Shown in pieces: positions 32,765 through 41,941 of a stretch of 64,000 nt of DNA. The notes under the pieces were generated by a model. It did not search any database. It was not told the origin of the DNA and worked only from the letters and a program-made list of their open reading frames with translations. This DNA comes from Bradyrhizobium sp. 4. GTDB lineage: Bacteria; Pseudomonadota; Alphaproteobacteria; Rhizobiales; Xanthobacteraceae. Positions within the stretch are counted from its first letter, which is position 1. Each line of letters begins with the position of its first letter. The stretch covers positions 4,340,001 to 4,404,000 of the forward strand of contig NZ_CP064686.1 in the NCBI RefSeq assembly GCF_023100905.1, written 5' to 3'. A program made the translations under genes and the position numbers.

Positions 32765-34174
32765 ATGAAGACCGCCAAAGACGTCCTGAAATCGATCAAG
32801 GACAACGACGTCAAATACGTCGACCTGCGCTTCACCGATCCGCGCGGCAAGTGGCAGCACGTCACCTTCGACATCAGCATGATCGATGAGGACATTTTCG
32901 CCGAAGGGACGATGTTTGACGGCTCCTCGATCGCCGGCTGGAAGGCGATCAACGAGTCCGACATGTGCCTGATGCCCGATCCGGTGACCGCGACGATCGA
33001 TCCGTTCTTCGCCGAGACCACCATGGTCATCACCTGCGACGTGCTCGAGCCGACCACCGGCGAGCCCTACAACCGGGATCCCCGCGGCATCGCCAAGAAG
33101 GCCGAGGCGATGGTCAAGTCGATGGGCGTTGGCGACACCGTGTTCGTCGGCCCCGAAGCCGAGTTCTTCGTGTTCGACGACGTGCGCTTCTCCGCCAACC
33201 CCTACAGCACCGGCTTCCGCCTCGACTCTTCCGAGCTGCCGACCAACTCCGACACCGAATATGAAGGCGGCAATCTCGGCCATCGTGTCCGTACCAAGGG
33301 CGGCTACTTCCCGGTGCCGCCGCAGGACTCCGTGCAGGACATGCGCTCGGAGATGCTCGGCGCCATGGCCAAGATGGGCGTGAAGGTCGAGAAGCACCAT
33401 CACGAGGTCGCTTCCGCCCAGCACGAGCTCGGCATGAAGTTCGACACGCTGACCTTGATGGCCGACCACATGCAGATCTACAAATACTGCATCCACCAGG
33501 TTGCGCACATCTACGGCAAGACCGCCACCTTCATGCCGAAGCCGGTCTTCGGCGACAACGGCTCGGGCATGCACGTGCACCAGTCGATCTGGAAGGACGG
33601 CAAGCCGGTGTTCGCCGGCAACAAATACGCCGACCTGTCGGAGACCTGCCTCCATTACATCGGCGGCATCATCAAGCACGCCAAGGCGATCAACGCCTTC
33701 ACCAACCCGTCGACCAACTCCTACAAGCGTCTGGTCCCGGGCTATGAGGCTCCCGTGCTGCTCGCCTATTCCGCCCGCAACCGCTCGGCGTCCTGCCGCA
33801 TCCCCTACACCGCTTCGCCGAAGGCCAAGCGCGTCGAGGTGCGCTTCCCCGATCCGCTCGCCAATCCATATCTCGGCTTCGCCGCGATGCTGATGGCGGG
33901 CCTCGACGGCATCAAGAACAAGATCGATCCGGGTCCGGCGATGGACAAGGACCTCTACGATCTGCCGAAGGAAGAGCTGAAGCAGATCCCGACAGTGTGC
34001 GGCAGCTTGCGCGAGGCGCTGGAAAACCTCGACAAGGATCGCGGCTTCCTGAAGAACGGCGGCGTGTTCGACGACGACTTCATCGACGCTTATATCGAGC
34101 TGAAGATGACCGAAGTCGCCCGCTTCGAAATGACCCCGCACCCGGTCGAGTTCGAGATGTACTATTCGGGCTAA
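32765..34174 (+). CDS. glnA: type I glutamine synthetase
   Basis: This is the dodecameric ammonium-assimilating enzyme. The 469-residue protein has the family signatures GTMFDGSSIAGWKAI, the metal and ATP segments GPEAEFFVFDD and HHHEVASAQHELGMKFD, the ATP-loop FGDNGSGMHVHQS, and the adenylylation site region KDLYDLPKEELKQIP with Tyr near residue 398, so GlnE-controlled activity is expected. ATG 32765 has AGGGG upstream and gives the normal N-terminus MKTAKDVLKSIKDND. It follows glnB in the conserved glnB-glnA order. Confidence 0.98.
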   Translation: MKTAKDVLKSIKDNDVKYVDLRFTDPRGKWQHVTFDISMIDEDIFAEGTMFDGSSIAGWKAINESDMCLMPDPVTATIDPFFAETTMVITCDVLEPTTGEPYNRDPRGIAKKAEAMVKSMGVGDTVFVGPEAEFFVFDDVRFSANPYSTGFRLDSSELPTNSDTEYEGGNLGHRVRTKGGYFPVPPQDSVQDMRSEMLGAMAKMGVKVEKHHHEVASAQHELGMKFDTLTLMADHMQIYKYCIHQVAHIYGKTATFMPKPVFGDNGSGMHVHQSIWKDGKPVFAGNKYADLSETCLHYIGGIIKHAKAINAFTNPSTNSYKRLVPGYEAPVLLAYSARNRSASCRIPYTASPKAKRVEVRFPDPLANPYLGFAAMLMAGLDGIKNKIDPGPAMDKDLYDLPKEELKQIPTVCGSLREALENLDKDRGFLKNGGVFDDDFIDAYIELKMTEVARFEMTPHPVEFEMYYSG

Positions 34175-34201
34175 GCCGCCGGAACGACTACGACGCACGA
34201 A

Positions 34202-34228
34202 AGGCGCCCCTCGGGGCGCCTTTTTTTG
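34202..34228 (+). terminator. glnA intrinsic terminator
   Basis: AGGCGCCCC-TC-GGGGCGCCT forms a strong stem followed by seven T. It lies 27 bases after the glnA stop. Confidence 0.95.
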
Positions 34229-34492
34229 TGGTCCTCGAGCTTTGTTCTGCGTCTGACTCCACTTCGTTCTCAAAGAACGAATCGGAATCGAGAAAACTGG
34301 CGCGCATCAATTCTTGATATCTGGTTTATTGCGCCCGAGAGATCGCGAGCGCTGTTGGTAATCGCAGGATGCGTTCAGCGCCGCGAAATCCATCCTGGAG
34401 ACTAGTTCTCGTGCCTGTTTGCGAAAATCGCCAATCCTCCGCCGCCGGTCGCAACGATCGAGAGCCTTATCGGCCTCGGCGCAGCCCCGCAG
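34229..34492. other. intergenic region downstream of glnA
   Basis: These 264 bases between the glnA terminator and the convergent amidotransferase gene contain short frames on both strands but nothing recognisable. Confidence 0.5.
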
Positions 34493-35266
34493 CTACGCCG
34501 CCGCGCGCTGCTTCGCCACCATGGCCTGACCGAACGCCTCGAACAGTTTTCGGTTGATCGGATTGTGCTGCGGGTCGTATTCGGCGTGCCATTGCACCCC
34601 GAGCGCAAAAGCCCTGGCTTCCGCGATGCGGATTGCCTCGATGGTGCCGTCCTCGGCAATGCCCTCGATCAGCACGCGCTTGCCGGGATCGAGGATGCCC
34701 TGGCCGTGCAGCGAATTGACCCTGATCTTGTCACAGCCGAGCAATTCTGCGAACGCGCCGCCCGGCGTCAGATCGACGTCGTGGCGATCGGCGAACACCA
34801 CTGTCGGATCGGGGTGGATCTCACCGTTCTCGAGCCTCGGCATGCGATGGTTCATGCGGCCCGGGATCTCGCGGATCTCGGGATGCAGCGAGCCGCCGAA
34901 GGCGACATTCATCTCCTGGAGGCCCCGGCAGATGCCGAACAGCGGGATACCGCGGGCAACGCAGGCGACCGAGAGCGCCAGCGCCACCTCGTCACGGTGG
35001 ATGTCGTAGGGCTCGTGCGCCTCACACGGATCGACGTTGAAACGGGTCGGGTGGACGTTGGCCCGGGCGCCAGTCAGCACGATGCCGTCGACCGTATCGA
35101 GCAGCGCGCCGATATCGGTGATGTCAGGCGAGCCCGCGAACATCACCGGCAGGCCGCCTGAAACCTCGGCCACGGCGCGCAGATTACGCTCGCCGACCAT
35201 CTGGACCTGAAATCGATTTTCAACGCGATGGGCATTCCCGATCACGCCGACGACCGGCTTTCTCAT
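34493..35266 (-). CDS. gamma-glutamyl-gamma-aminobutyrate hydrolase-like class I glutamine amidotransferase (PuuD family)
   Basis: The 257-residue protein has the class I amidotransferase triad: the catalytic Cys in FGICRGLQEMNVAFGG and the His-Glu pair in GVQWHAEYD. PuuD-type members hydrolyse gamma-glutamyl-GABA in putrescine degradation, and substrate assignment is by family only. The open frame extends to 35401; ATG 35266 (MRKPVVGVIGN) gives the family N-terminus with GGGGAGG 12 bases upstream, and ATG 35308 is a second option. It is on the opposite strand to glnA and convergent with it. Confidence 0.88.
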   Translation of the reverse strand: MRKPVVGVIGNAHRVENRFQVQMVGERNLRAVAEVSGGLPVMFAGSPDITDIGALLDTVDGIVLTGARANVHPTRFNVDPCEAHEPYDIHRDEVALALSVACVARGIPLFGICRGLQEMNVAFGGSLHPEIREIPGRMNHRMPRLENGEIHPDPTVVFADRHDVDLTPGGAFAELLGCDKIRVNSLHGQGILDPGKRVLIEGIAEDGTIEAIRIAEARAFALGVQWHAEYDPQHNPINRKLFEAFGQAMVAKQRAAA

Positions 35267-35357
35267 CTCCCGCTCAGACCTCCCCGCCGAAGAAGATTCT
35301 CCAAACATGCCCCCGGGATGGAACAAATTCAACAGAAGGGTACGCGGGACGGCAATG

Positions 35358-36098
35358 CTATTTTCGCGCAAATGCCTCCCGGGCCACGATCGCGCCGCCA
35401 AGGGGCAGGCCGGCGGTCTTCAGTGCGGTCGCCGCCGGGTCGCCCGGCGCAGCCAACCAGGGCAGTTTCGTTTCGATTCCGCGCGTCACGGACTCCCCGA
35501 GCGCGCCACCGAAATCGATCGGCCAAAGCCCGTTGGGCACCATTTCGGCGGTAAGGCCACGGAGTGCATAGCCGTCGCCCAGGACCGCCTCCGCATGGTC
35601 GCCGGCGACAAGGCGCGCCGTCGCAGGGTCCATGGGATCGCCAAAGCTCACCAGCACGGGCATTAGGTCCCCCTGCACCGCGACGACGCCGGTCTGCCGG
35701 CTGAGCTCGTTGAACGAGACACGGTTGCCTCGCGCGGCGCCATAAGCGCGGAGCGCGACATAGTTGATGTCGTCGAGATCGAGCTTCGCGCCCTGCTGAT
35801 GCGCCAGCAATGCCACCACATTCTTTCCCCGGCCGAGGTCGACGAACACAGCCTCGCCGCGCATCGTGGTGCGGCCGCCCCGGCTATAGCCGCGATCGGG
35901 CACGACGGACAGAATACCGGAGCCGGACTTGACGCCTTCGGGCGTCGTCACCTCGACCGTGAGGCGATATTTGTGGCCGGGCCGGTTGATCCGGATCTGG
36001 TCGCCAATCACGAGCACGGCCAAAAGCCCGAGCAGACCCACCCATTTGCTGATGAAACTCAAGCGCGCCCCACCTGTTCTCTCCTCGTCGGTCTGCAC
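35358..36098 (-). CDS. membrane-anchored hypothetical protein
   Basis: The 246-residue protein has an N-terminal hydrophobic segment (FISKWVGLLGLLAVLVIGDQI, near residues 15-35) and then a predicted periplasmic beta-rich domain of about 200 residues with segments YRLTVEVTTPEGVKSGSGIL and VVAVQGDLMPVLVSFGDP. No motif or family was recognised. It ends 91 bases before the amidotransferase gene on the same strand and is divergent from the AI-2E-type transporter gene. Confidence 0.72.
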   Translation of the reverse strand: MQTDEERTGGARLSFISKWVGLLGLLAVLVIGDQIRINRPGHKYRLTVEVTTPEGVKSGSGILSVVPDRGYSRGGRTTMRGEAVFVDLGRGKNVVALLAHQQGAKLDLDDINYVALRAYGAARGNRVSFNELSRQTGVVAVQGDLMPVLVSFGDPMDPATARLVAGDHAEAVLGDGYALRGLTAEMVPNGLWPIDFGGALGESVTRGIETKLPWLAAPGDPAATALKTAGLPLGGAIVAREAFARK

Positions 36099-36194
36099 CG
36101 TTCACACGGCAGCGTCAAACCAGCGCGTAACGCGGTCTTGATCAAAAGCGTGTTTGTCGAAAGACTGCCCCCCGGTCCACCTAAAGGACATTGC

Positions 36195-37334
36195 GTGATC
36201 ACATTCCCGGATGAACGACCGCCGACCCGTTTTGATCTGGCTTGGGGCATTTCGGTCGGCGGCATCGGCGTGGTGCTGTTCGCCGTGCTGCTCGCGTTCT
36301 CCTGGTACTTCGCGACCACCCTGCTCCTGATCTTCGCCGGGGTGCTGCTGGGCCTTGGGCTCAACGCGCTGACCAACGCGCTTGGCCGGCATGCGCGTCT
36401 GCCGCATACGCTGCGGCTCGCGATCGTCTGCTTGGCCCTCGCGCTGATGCTCGCGGGCATCGCATATCTCGGCGGCGCCACCATCGCCGATCAGGCGGCG
36501 GGGCTCAGCAAAACCATCAAATCCCAGATCGGCAACGTCAAATCATTCCTGGACAATCACGGCATCGACACCAGCTTCTTCGATTTCGGGAGCTCCGGAC
36601 CCGATTCGTCTCCCGACGCGCAACCGGAGCCGACGCCGTCGGCCGGCACGACGTCGCGCGGGGCAATACCCGGCGCAGGCGCCCTTGCCTCCAGCGGCGG
36701 GGCGATCGTGAGCCAGACGTTCAAGCTGCTGCTTGGCACCATCCACGGCGTGGGAAACATCTTCATCGTGCTGTTTCTGGGAGTCGCCTTCGCCGCCCAA
36801 CCCAGCGTCTATCGCGAGGGATTGCTGTTCATCGCGCCTGCAAAACATCGCGCGCGCGCGGCCGTCATCATCGACCGCGTCAGCGAGACACTTGAACGAT
36901 GGCTGATCGCACAGATGATCGTCATGCTCGCGGTCGGGGCGGTAACCTGGATCGGGCTTCTCATCATCGGCATCCCGGGCTCCTTCATCCTCGGGATTCA
37001 GGCGGGACTGCTCGGCTTCATTCCGACCGTCGGCGCCATCATTGCCGGCGTTGTGGTCGTGCTGGCGAGCCTCGCCTCAGGATGGATTCCGGCGCTGTCG
37101 GCCTTTCTCCTCTTCATGGGCGTCCACGCCATGGAGAGCTACGTGCTGACGCCCCTGCTGCAGCGGCAGGCACTGGACATCCCGCCGGCTACGCTGTTCG
37201 CGTTCCAAATCCTGCTCGGCGTCGTCTTCGGGATCTGGGGTCTGGCGCTGGCGCTGCCACTGGTCGCTATCGCCAAGGTCGTGATCGACCACTTCAAGAC
37301 GTACGAAGCGCCGCCTCTGGCGGAGGCGGCCTGA
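36195..37334 (+). CDS. AI-2E family transporter (PerM-like)
   Basis: This 379-residue polytopic membrane protein has seven or eight hydrophobic helices in the pattern of the AI-2E/PerM family, with the C-terminal region YVLTPLLQRQALDIPPATLF as the clearest family segment. Actual substrates vary and are unknown here. The start is GTG 36195 with AAAGGA upstream; the long frame from 35799 overlaps the opposite-strand gene and is not credible. A Ser/Pro/Gly-rich linker (residues 130-170) is unusual. The gene converges with the monooxygenase gene, whose stop is only seven bases away. Confidence 0.88.
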   Translation: MITFPDERPPTRFDLAWGISVGGIGVVLFAVLLAFSWYFATTLLLIFAGVLLGLGLNALTNALGRHARLPHTLRLAIVCLALALMLAGIAYLGGATIADQAAGLSKTIKSQIGNVKSFLDNHGIDTSFFDFGSSGPDSSPDAQPEPTPSAGTTSRGAIPGAGALASSGGAIVSQTFKLLLGTIHGVGNIFIVLFLGVAFAAQPSVYREGLLFIAPAKHRARAAVIIDRVSETLERWLIAQMIVMLAVGAVTWIGLLIIGIPGSFILGIQAGLLGFIPTVGAIIAGVVVVLASLASGWIPALSAFLLFMGVHAMESYVLTPLLQRQALDIPPATLFAFQILLGVVFGIWGLALALPLVAIAKVVIDHFKTYEAPPLAEAA

Positions 37335-37340
37335 GCCGCC

Positions 37341-37637
37341 TCAGGTGGTGAGCACGGTTTCGGTGTGCTCGACCTCAGGGGGTGCCGCAAAATACTGGCC
37401 GACGAGGCCGCGCCATTCGGTGAAATTCTCGGAGCCGCGGAAATCGACGGTATGGTTCTCGAGCGTTTCCCACTTCACCATCAGACGATAGCGCTGCGGC
37501 TTCTCGATCGACTTGTGCAGCTCGAAACCATGGAAACCCTTGGAGCGGCCGAAAGCGGCCTTGGCCTTGGCGACGGCGGCCTCAAAGTCCTTCTCGCTGC
37601 CCGGCTTGACGTCGATTTGCGCGATCTCGGTGATCAT
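37341..37637 (-). CDS. antibiotic biosynthesis monooxygenase (ABM) domain protein
   Basis: The 98-residue protein is a single ABM ferredoxin-fold domain: it starts MITEIAQIDVKPGSEKDFEA and contains FHGFELHKSIEKPQRYRLMV and VKWETLENHTVDFR, matching the small dimeric monooxygenase/EthD-like group. Such proteins oxidise or stabilise aromatic or quinone compounds or degrade heme, so the substrate is open. The ATG follows GTGGA. An intrinsic terminator for the gene upstream on the same strand lies between the two. Confidence 0.86.
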   Translation of the reverse strand: MITEIAQIDVKPGSEKDFEAAVAKAKAAFGRSKGFHGFELHKSIEKPQRYRLMVKWETLENHTVDFRGSENFTEWRGLVGQYFAAPPEVEHTETVLTT

Positions 37638-37691
37638 CTGTTTCCACCCATTTTTGTTCGATGGGAGTGTCTACCGCAGCCCGCGACAAAG

Positions 37692-37713
37692 AAAAAGGCG
37701 CCGAAACGGCGCC
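37692..37713 (-). terminator. intrinsic terminator of the small membrane protein gene
   Basis: On the minus strand GGCGCCG-TTT-CGGCGCC is followed by TTTTTC. It lies 27 bases after the stop of the gene at 37740-37976. Confidence 0.85.
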
Positions 37714-37739
37714 CTGCCCGGTCCAAAAATGCAGATCAC

Positions 37740-37976
37740 TCAGGCAAGCAGCAGAGCGGTGCCCGCCACGATCAGCGCACAACCGGCGAACAGCGCAAGG
37801 GGCCAGTAATTGCGGCCTTGCGTGTAATGCCCCTGGGCGCGGCGCTCGGTGATCAGCGCGCTCTCATATTCGTCCGCGGTCGAGAACAGGCAGGCGAAGC
37901 CGCCGCGTGCCGAAGTCGCCGCGGCTTCGAGCGACATCAAGGCGGTCTGCGGGTTCTGTCGACGGATCGATTCCAT
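37740..37976 (-). CDS. small hypothetical membrane protein
   Basis: The 78-residue protein has a single C-terminal hydrophobic segment (PLALFAGCALIVAGTALLLA), so the N-terminal 58 residues would be cytoplasmic with a tail anchor. The N-terminal part is rich in Ala, Arg and Ser. There is no strong ribosome-binding site, but it has its own terminator, which supports a real gene. Function is unknown. Confidence 0.6.
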   Translation of the reverse strand: MESIRRQNPQTALMSLEAAATSARGGFACLFSTADEYESALITERRAQGHYTQGRNYWPLALFAGCALIVAGTALLLA

Positions 37977-38033
37977 GATCGCAATGGTAGGGATCGAATG
38001 GTAAACAGGGGATTACCGCAAGGCCTCCTTTGC

Positions 38034-39266
38034 CTAGGCTGTCGCCGTCTGCGCCTTGGACTGCGCGTTGGAGACGCCGATCCGTGCGGCGCTCTGGCGG
38101 CGCCAGTTCTCCAGCGACAATGGCAGCTCCTCCGCCGCCTCGACGCGGTTACGGCCGCCGCGCTTGGCCTGGTAAAGCGCGGTGTCAGCCGAGGCCAGCA
38201 GCACTTCGAGTTCGGTGCCGGCCGGACCGCCCGCGACGCCGATGCTGACGGTGGTGTCGACCGGGCCCTCATCGACGACGACCCCGGAGGTCTCGAAGGC
38301 CTCGCGCACGCGCTCGGCCACCAGCACGCCCTCCTCCAGCGAACACGGCAGGAGGGCGGCGAACTCCTCGCCGCCGATGCGACCCGACATGTCGCTGATG
38401 CGCAGGTTGCTGACGACGACGGTCGAGAACAGTTTCAGCATCTCGTCGCCGGCGGGATGGCCGAAGCGGTCGTTGATCGACTTGAAATGATCGATGTCGA
38501 AGATCATCACGGTCACGGGACGGCCGGCCTTGGCCTCGCGCTCGATCACGCGTCCGCAGGCTTCCGAGAAGCCGCGGCGGTTGAGCATGCCGGTCAGCGG
38601 ATCGGTGGACGCGGCGGTCCGGTGCGCAGTGACCGTGCGCTCGGACACCAGCATGAAGATCACGAACACGGTGCCGACGGCATAGAGCACGAGCTCGACC
38701 GCGAACACGGTGACCCAGATGCTGTTGGAGAAGCCGGCATCGTTCGGGCGCAGGAAACTGCCGAGCAGGATCGGCAGCATCAAGACGCAGCCGTGCATCA
38801 CCGGGACCACGAAGGCCGGCCAGCGCCGTTGCAGGCTCTTGCGCCGCTCGACCCAGAGCTCGCTCGCCGTCAGCGCCGCATAGACCGAGACGATGCCGGC
38901 GCCGACGATCATGCGCAGCATGGACGCCGCGGGATCGAGCAGCGTGGCGGCAGCGGTCCAGGCGAGCGCGCCGACCAGGAGACCCGGCCAGTTCGGCTTG
39001 CGGCCATGAAAGACGCGCGCCGCATTCCACACCATGCCGCAGGCGACGAAGCCGACTGCGTTCAGCGCAAGGTAAAGATGCGAGCCCAGCTTGTCGCCGG
39101 CCGCCGTCCAGAGCGCGACCGATGCGGCGCCAAGGAGATAGGCGGTGCCCCACCATTTCAGCGCAGGGCTGTTCTCCTGCCTTCCGAAAAATACCATCAT
39201 GGCGCCGAGCAGTGCGGCGACCATGGTGGCGACCAAATAGAGCGTGATGCTATCGAGCGACATCAT
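38034..39266 (-). CDS. membrane-bound GGDEF diguanylate cyclase
   Basis: The 410-residue protein has about six hydrophobic helices in residues 8-215 and a C-terminal GGDEF domain that would make cyclic di-GMP. The active-site loop reads GGEEF (298-302), an accepted active variant, and the inhibitory I-site RISD (289-292) lies five residues upstream. The domain start ASTDPLTGMLNRRGF and the nucleotide-binding FDIDHFKSINDRFGH are intact. Product feedback inhibition is therefore expected. It stands alone upstream of the rplM-rpsI operon; the sensory role of the membrane part is unknown. Confidence 0.93.
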   Translation of the reverse strand: MMSLDSITLYLVATMVAALLGAMMVFFGRQENSPALKWWGTAYLLGAASVALWTAAGDKLGSHLYLALNAVGFVACGMVWNAARVFHGRKPNWPGLLVGALAWTAAATLLDPAASMLRMIVGAGIVSVYAALTASELWVERRKSLQRRWPAFVVPVMHGCVLMLPILLGSFLRPNDAGFSNSIWVTVFAVELVLYAVGTVFVIFMLVSERTVTAHRTAASTDPLTGMLNRRGFSEACGRVIEREAKAGRPVTVMIFDIDHFKSINDRFGHPAGDEMLKLFSTVVVSNLRISDMSGRIGGEEFAALLPCSLEEGVLVAERVREAFETSGVVVDEGPVDTTVSIGVAGGPAGTELEVLLASADTALYQAKRGGRNRVEAAEELPLSLENWRRQSAARIGVSNAQSKAQTATA

Positions 39267-39423
39267 GTCGGCCCCCTTCTAGACATAGCAGTTACGCGAT
39301 CGGCTCCACCGATTTGCGCGCCCTTCCAAATGCGACGCTATGTCTCGCGGGTTCCATTCAGGTTTTCATGCGAGCCCAAGTTTTCAGGAAACACGCCATC
39401 AATTTGCATACAAACGAACAGCA

Positions 39424-39452
39424 AAAAGGGCGCTGAAATCAGCGCCCTTTTG
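39424..39452 (-). terminator. rplM-rpsI operon terminator
   Basis: On the minus strand AAAAGGGCGCTGA-TT-TCAGCGCCCTTTTT forms a long perfect stem followed by a T run. It lies 44 bases after the rpsI stop. Confidence 0.93.
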
Positions 39453-39495
39453 CATCTCATTGAAGCCGCTTTCGCAGCGAATGCGACCGAAGCGA

Positions 39496-39975
39496 TTAAC
39501 GCTTCGAGAACTGGAAGGACCGGCGGGCCTTGGCCTTGCCGTACTTCTTGCGCTCGACCACGCGGGAGTCGCGGGTGAGGAAGCCGCCCTTCTTGAGCAC
39601 GGTGCGCAGCTCCGGCTCGAAATAGGTCAGCGCCTTCGAGATGCCGTGACGGACGGCACCGGCCTGGCCGGACAGACCGCCGCCGGCGACGGTGCAGATC
39701 ACGTCATACTGGCCCGAGCGCGCGGCCACGGAGAACGGCTGCTCAATCATCATACGCAGCACCGGACGGGCGAAATAGACCTCGACCTCGCGCGCGTTGA
39801 CCGTGACCTTGCCGGCGCCCGGCTTGATCCAGACGCGGGCGACCGCATCCTTTCGCTTGCCGGTGGCATAGGCGCGGTTGAACTTGTCGACCTTCTTCTC
39901 GTGCTTGGGCGCGTCGGGCGCGGCCGCCGTCTTGAGCTGCGAGAGCTGGTCGAGCGACTGGATGGATTCGGCCAT
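39496..39975 (-). CDS. rpsI: 30S ribosomal protein S9
   Basis: The 159-residue S9 protein has an Ala/Lys-rich N-terminal extension and the core signature YARPVLRMMIEQPF plus GGGLSGQAGAVRHGISKAL, ending in the basic tail ARRSFQFSKR that reaches the decoding centre. The start codon is one base after the rplM stop. The operon rplM-rpsI is standard. Confidence 0.98.
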   Translation of the reverse strand: MAESIQSLDQLSQLKTAAAPDAPKHEKKVDKFNRAYATGKRKDAVARVWIKPGAGKVTVNAREVEVYFARPVLRMMIEQPFSVAARSGQYDVICTVAGGGLSGQAGAVRHGISKALTYFEPELRTVLKKGGFLTRDSRVVERKKYGKAKARRSFQFSKR

Positions 39976-39976
39976 G

Positions 39977-40441
39977 TTATGCGGCCCTCGTGTTCTTGCG
40001 GTTCAACTTGGCGATGTCGATCTTCTCGGGCGTCTGGGCCTCGTGCGGATGATCGGCGCCGCCATAGACGCGGAGGTTGCCCATCTGGACGCGACCGAGC
40101 GGACCACGCGGGATCATGCGCTCGACGGCCTTCTCGAGCACGCGCTCGGGATGCTTGCCCTCGAGGATCTGGCGCGCGGTGCGCTCCTTGATGTGGCCGA
40201 CGTAACCGGTGTGCTTGTAATAGGTCTTCTGCTCGCGCTTGCGGCCGGTGAGAACCGCATACTGCGCGTTGATGATGATGATGTTGTCGCCGCAATCAAC
40301 GTGCGGGGTGTAGGTCGGGAGGTGCTTGCCGCGCAGGCGCATGGCGACGATGGTGGCGAGACGGCCGACGACCAGACCCTTGGCGTCGATCAATACCCAC
40401 TTCTTCGTCACCTCAGCCGGCTTTGCCGAAAAGGTTTTCAT
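39977..40441 (-). CDS. rplM: 50S ribosomal protein L13
   Basis: The 154-residue protein starts MKTFSAKPAEVTKKWVLIDA and has the family segments VVGRLATIVAMRLRGKH and ERMIPRGPLGRVQMGNLRVY. A longer frame starts at 40480, but ATG 40441 gives the normal N-terminus. It is the first gene of the rplM-rpsI pair, with an AT-rich stretch upstream at about 40540-40600 that likely holds the promoter. Confidence 0.98.
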   Translation of the reverse strand: MKTFSAKPAEVTKKWVLIDAKGLVVGRLATIVAMRLRGKHLPTYTPHVDCGDNIIIINAQYAVLTGRKREQKTYYKHTGYVGHIKERTARQILEGKHPERVLEKAVERMIPRGPLGRVQMGNLRVYGGADHPHEAQTPEKIDIAKLNRKNTRAA

Positions 40442-40575
40442 GTCAGAGTTTCCGTGGACGGGGAGCATCGGCGCGAACACCGCACCGGACTGGGCGGGTT
40501 TCTAGAGAACGGGGGCGCCGCGGTCAATGCCCGAAGGCGTAATTTACATGTGCAATATCAATTGTTTAGAAATAT

Positions 40576-40589
40576 GGTACTAAAGTACC
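40576..40589. promoter_or_regulatory. palindrome in AT-rich region upstream of rplM
   Basis: GGTACTAAAGTACC is a perfect 6-base palindrome around AA in a stretch far more AT-rich than its surroundings. It lies 10 bases past the stop of the thioesterase gene and about 135 bases upstream of rplM. A promoter-associated operator or the thioesterase 3' end are both possible. Confidence 0.35.
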
Positions 40590-40599
40590 CTCAAAAAGC

Positions 40600-41028
40600 T
40601 CAAACATTTGGAATGGAATAGGTCGAGGTGACATGGGCAATCGGATCGGGCGAGGTACCGGACAACAGCTTCACCTCACCGACCGCGAGGCGCTTGCCGA
40701 GCTTGAGCAGCCGCGCCTCCGCCAGCACGTCCTGCCCGGGTTGCCCCTTGCGCAGGAAGTTGATGTTGAGATTGGTGGTGACGGCGAGCCCGATCGGCCC
40801 GATCGCGGACAACAGCACCACGTACATCGCGAAATCGGCGAGTGCCATCAGGGTCGGGCCGGACACGGTTCCGCCCGGCCGCAGCATCTTTTCGCTATAG
40901 CGCTGACGCAAAAGGCAGGCCTGACCGTCCGCGCTCTCGATCGTGATGTCGTCGCCGCTGAAGGCCTGGGGAAACTCGTTGCGGAGGAACTGCTCGAGCT
41001 CCGCCACGCTCATTTTCGCTAACGCCAT
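40600..41028 (-). CDS. PaaI family hotdog-fold thioesterase
   Basis: The 142-residue protein has the hotdog thioesterase pattern: RPGGTVSGPTLMALADFAMY with the Asp in the active-site helix, and LRKGQPGQDVLAEARLLKLG later. It would hydrolyse an acyl- or aryl-CoA thioester. The ATG at 41028 has GAGGGG upstream. It is divergent from the enoyl-CoA hydratase gene, 86 bases away, which suits a shared acyl-CoA role. Confidence 0.87.
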   Translation of the reverse strand: MALAKMSVAELEQFLRNEFPQAFSGDDITIESADGQACLLRQRYSEKMLRPGGTVSGPTLMALADFAMYVVLLSAIGPIGLAVTTNLNINFLRKGQPGQDVLAEARLLKLGKRLAVGEVKLLSGTSPDPIAHVTSTYSIPNV

Positions 41029-41114
41029 GCTACCCCTCACCCTCGCTTCACGTCCCCTGTTACATTAAGTAATCTGCGTCATCCAATCGCAATAATCCAA
41101 CCGGAAACGCTTTG

Positions 41115-41939
41115 ATGTCCGTCCAGGCCGCCCGCGTCCCCTCCCCGCAACCACCGATCCTGCTGCGCGAGACCGTGGGCCCCATCGCGGTCCTGACCCT
41201 CAACCGCCCGGCCGCCCGCAACAGCCTGTCGGCGACGCTGATCGCAAGCCTGCATGCCGAGCTCAACGAGATCCGGGACGACAAGTCCGTCCGCGGGGTC
41301 GTGATCGCGGCCAACGGTCCCGCCTTCTCCGCCGGCCACGACATGAAGGAGCTGACCGCGCGCCGCACCGACCCGGACCGTGGCCGTGCCTTCTTCGCCG
41401 AGATGATGACCGCCTGCAGCGCGATGATGCAGGCGATCGTGCACCTGCCCAAGCCTGTGGTCGCATCGGTCCAGGGCATTGCGACCGCCGCGGGCTGCCA
41501 GCTCGTGGCAAGCTGCGATCTCGCCATCGCCTCGGAAGCAGCACACTTCGCCACGCCCGGCGTCGACATCGGCCTGTTCTGCTCGACGCCGATGGTGGCG
41601 CTGTCGCGCAACGTGCCGCGCAAGCAGGCGATGGAGATGCTGCTGACGGGCGAGCCGACCCCGGCCGCGCGCGCCCGCGAGATCGGACTGGTCAATCGTG
41701 TCGTCGCCGCCGGCACTGAGCGCGCTGCCGCCATTGCGCTCGCCGAACAGGTCGCGCTGAAATCCGCCTATACCGTCAAGCTCGGCAAGGAGGCGTTCTA
41801 TCGCCAGGCCGAGATGAGCCTTGCAGACGCCTATCGCTATGCGGCAGAGGTGATGACCGACAACATGATGGCGCGAGACGCCGAGGAAGGCATCGGCGCT
41901 TTCATCGAGAAGCGCACTCCGATATGGCGGGATGAGTAA
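41115..41939 (+). CDS. enoyl-CoA hydratase/isomerase family protein
   Basis: The 274-residue crotonase-fold protein has the oxyanion-hole segments FSAGHDMKEL and QGIATAAGCQLVASCDLAIA. The second glutamate of classic enoyl-CoA hydratase seems replaced, as the region reads TPGVDIGLFCSTPM, so isomerase or another crotonase reaction is also possible. ATG 41115 is chosen; a TTG one codon upstream is in frame. It is divergent from the PaaI thioesterase gene. Confidence 0.87.
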   Translation: MSVQAARVPSPQPPILLRETVGPIAVLTLNRPAARNSLSATLIASLHAELNEIRDDKSVRGVVIAANGPAFSAGHDMKELTARRTDPDRGRAFFAEMMTACSAMMQAIVHLPKPVVASVQGIATAAGCQLVASCDLAIASEAAHFATPGVDIGLFCSTPMVALSRNVPRKQAMEMLLTGEPTPAARAREIGLVNRVVAAGTERAAAIALAEQVALKSAYTVKLGKEAFYRQAEMSLADAYRYAAEVMTDNMMARDAEEGIGAFIEKRTPIWRDE

Positions 41940-41941
41940 TT

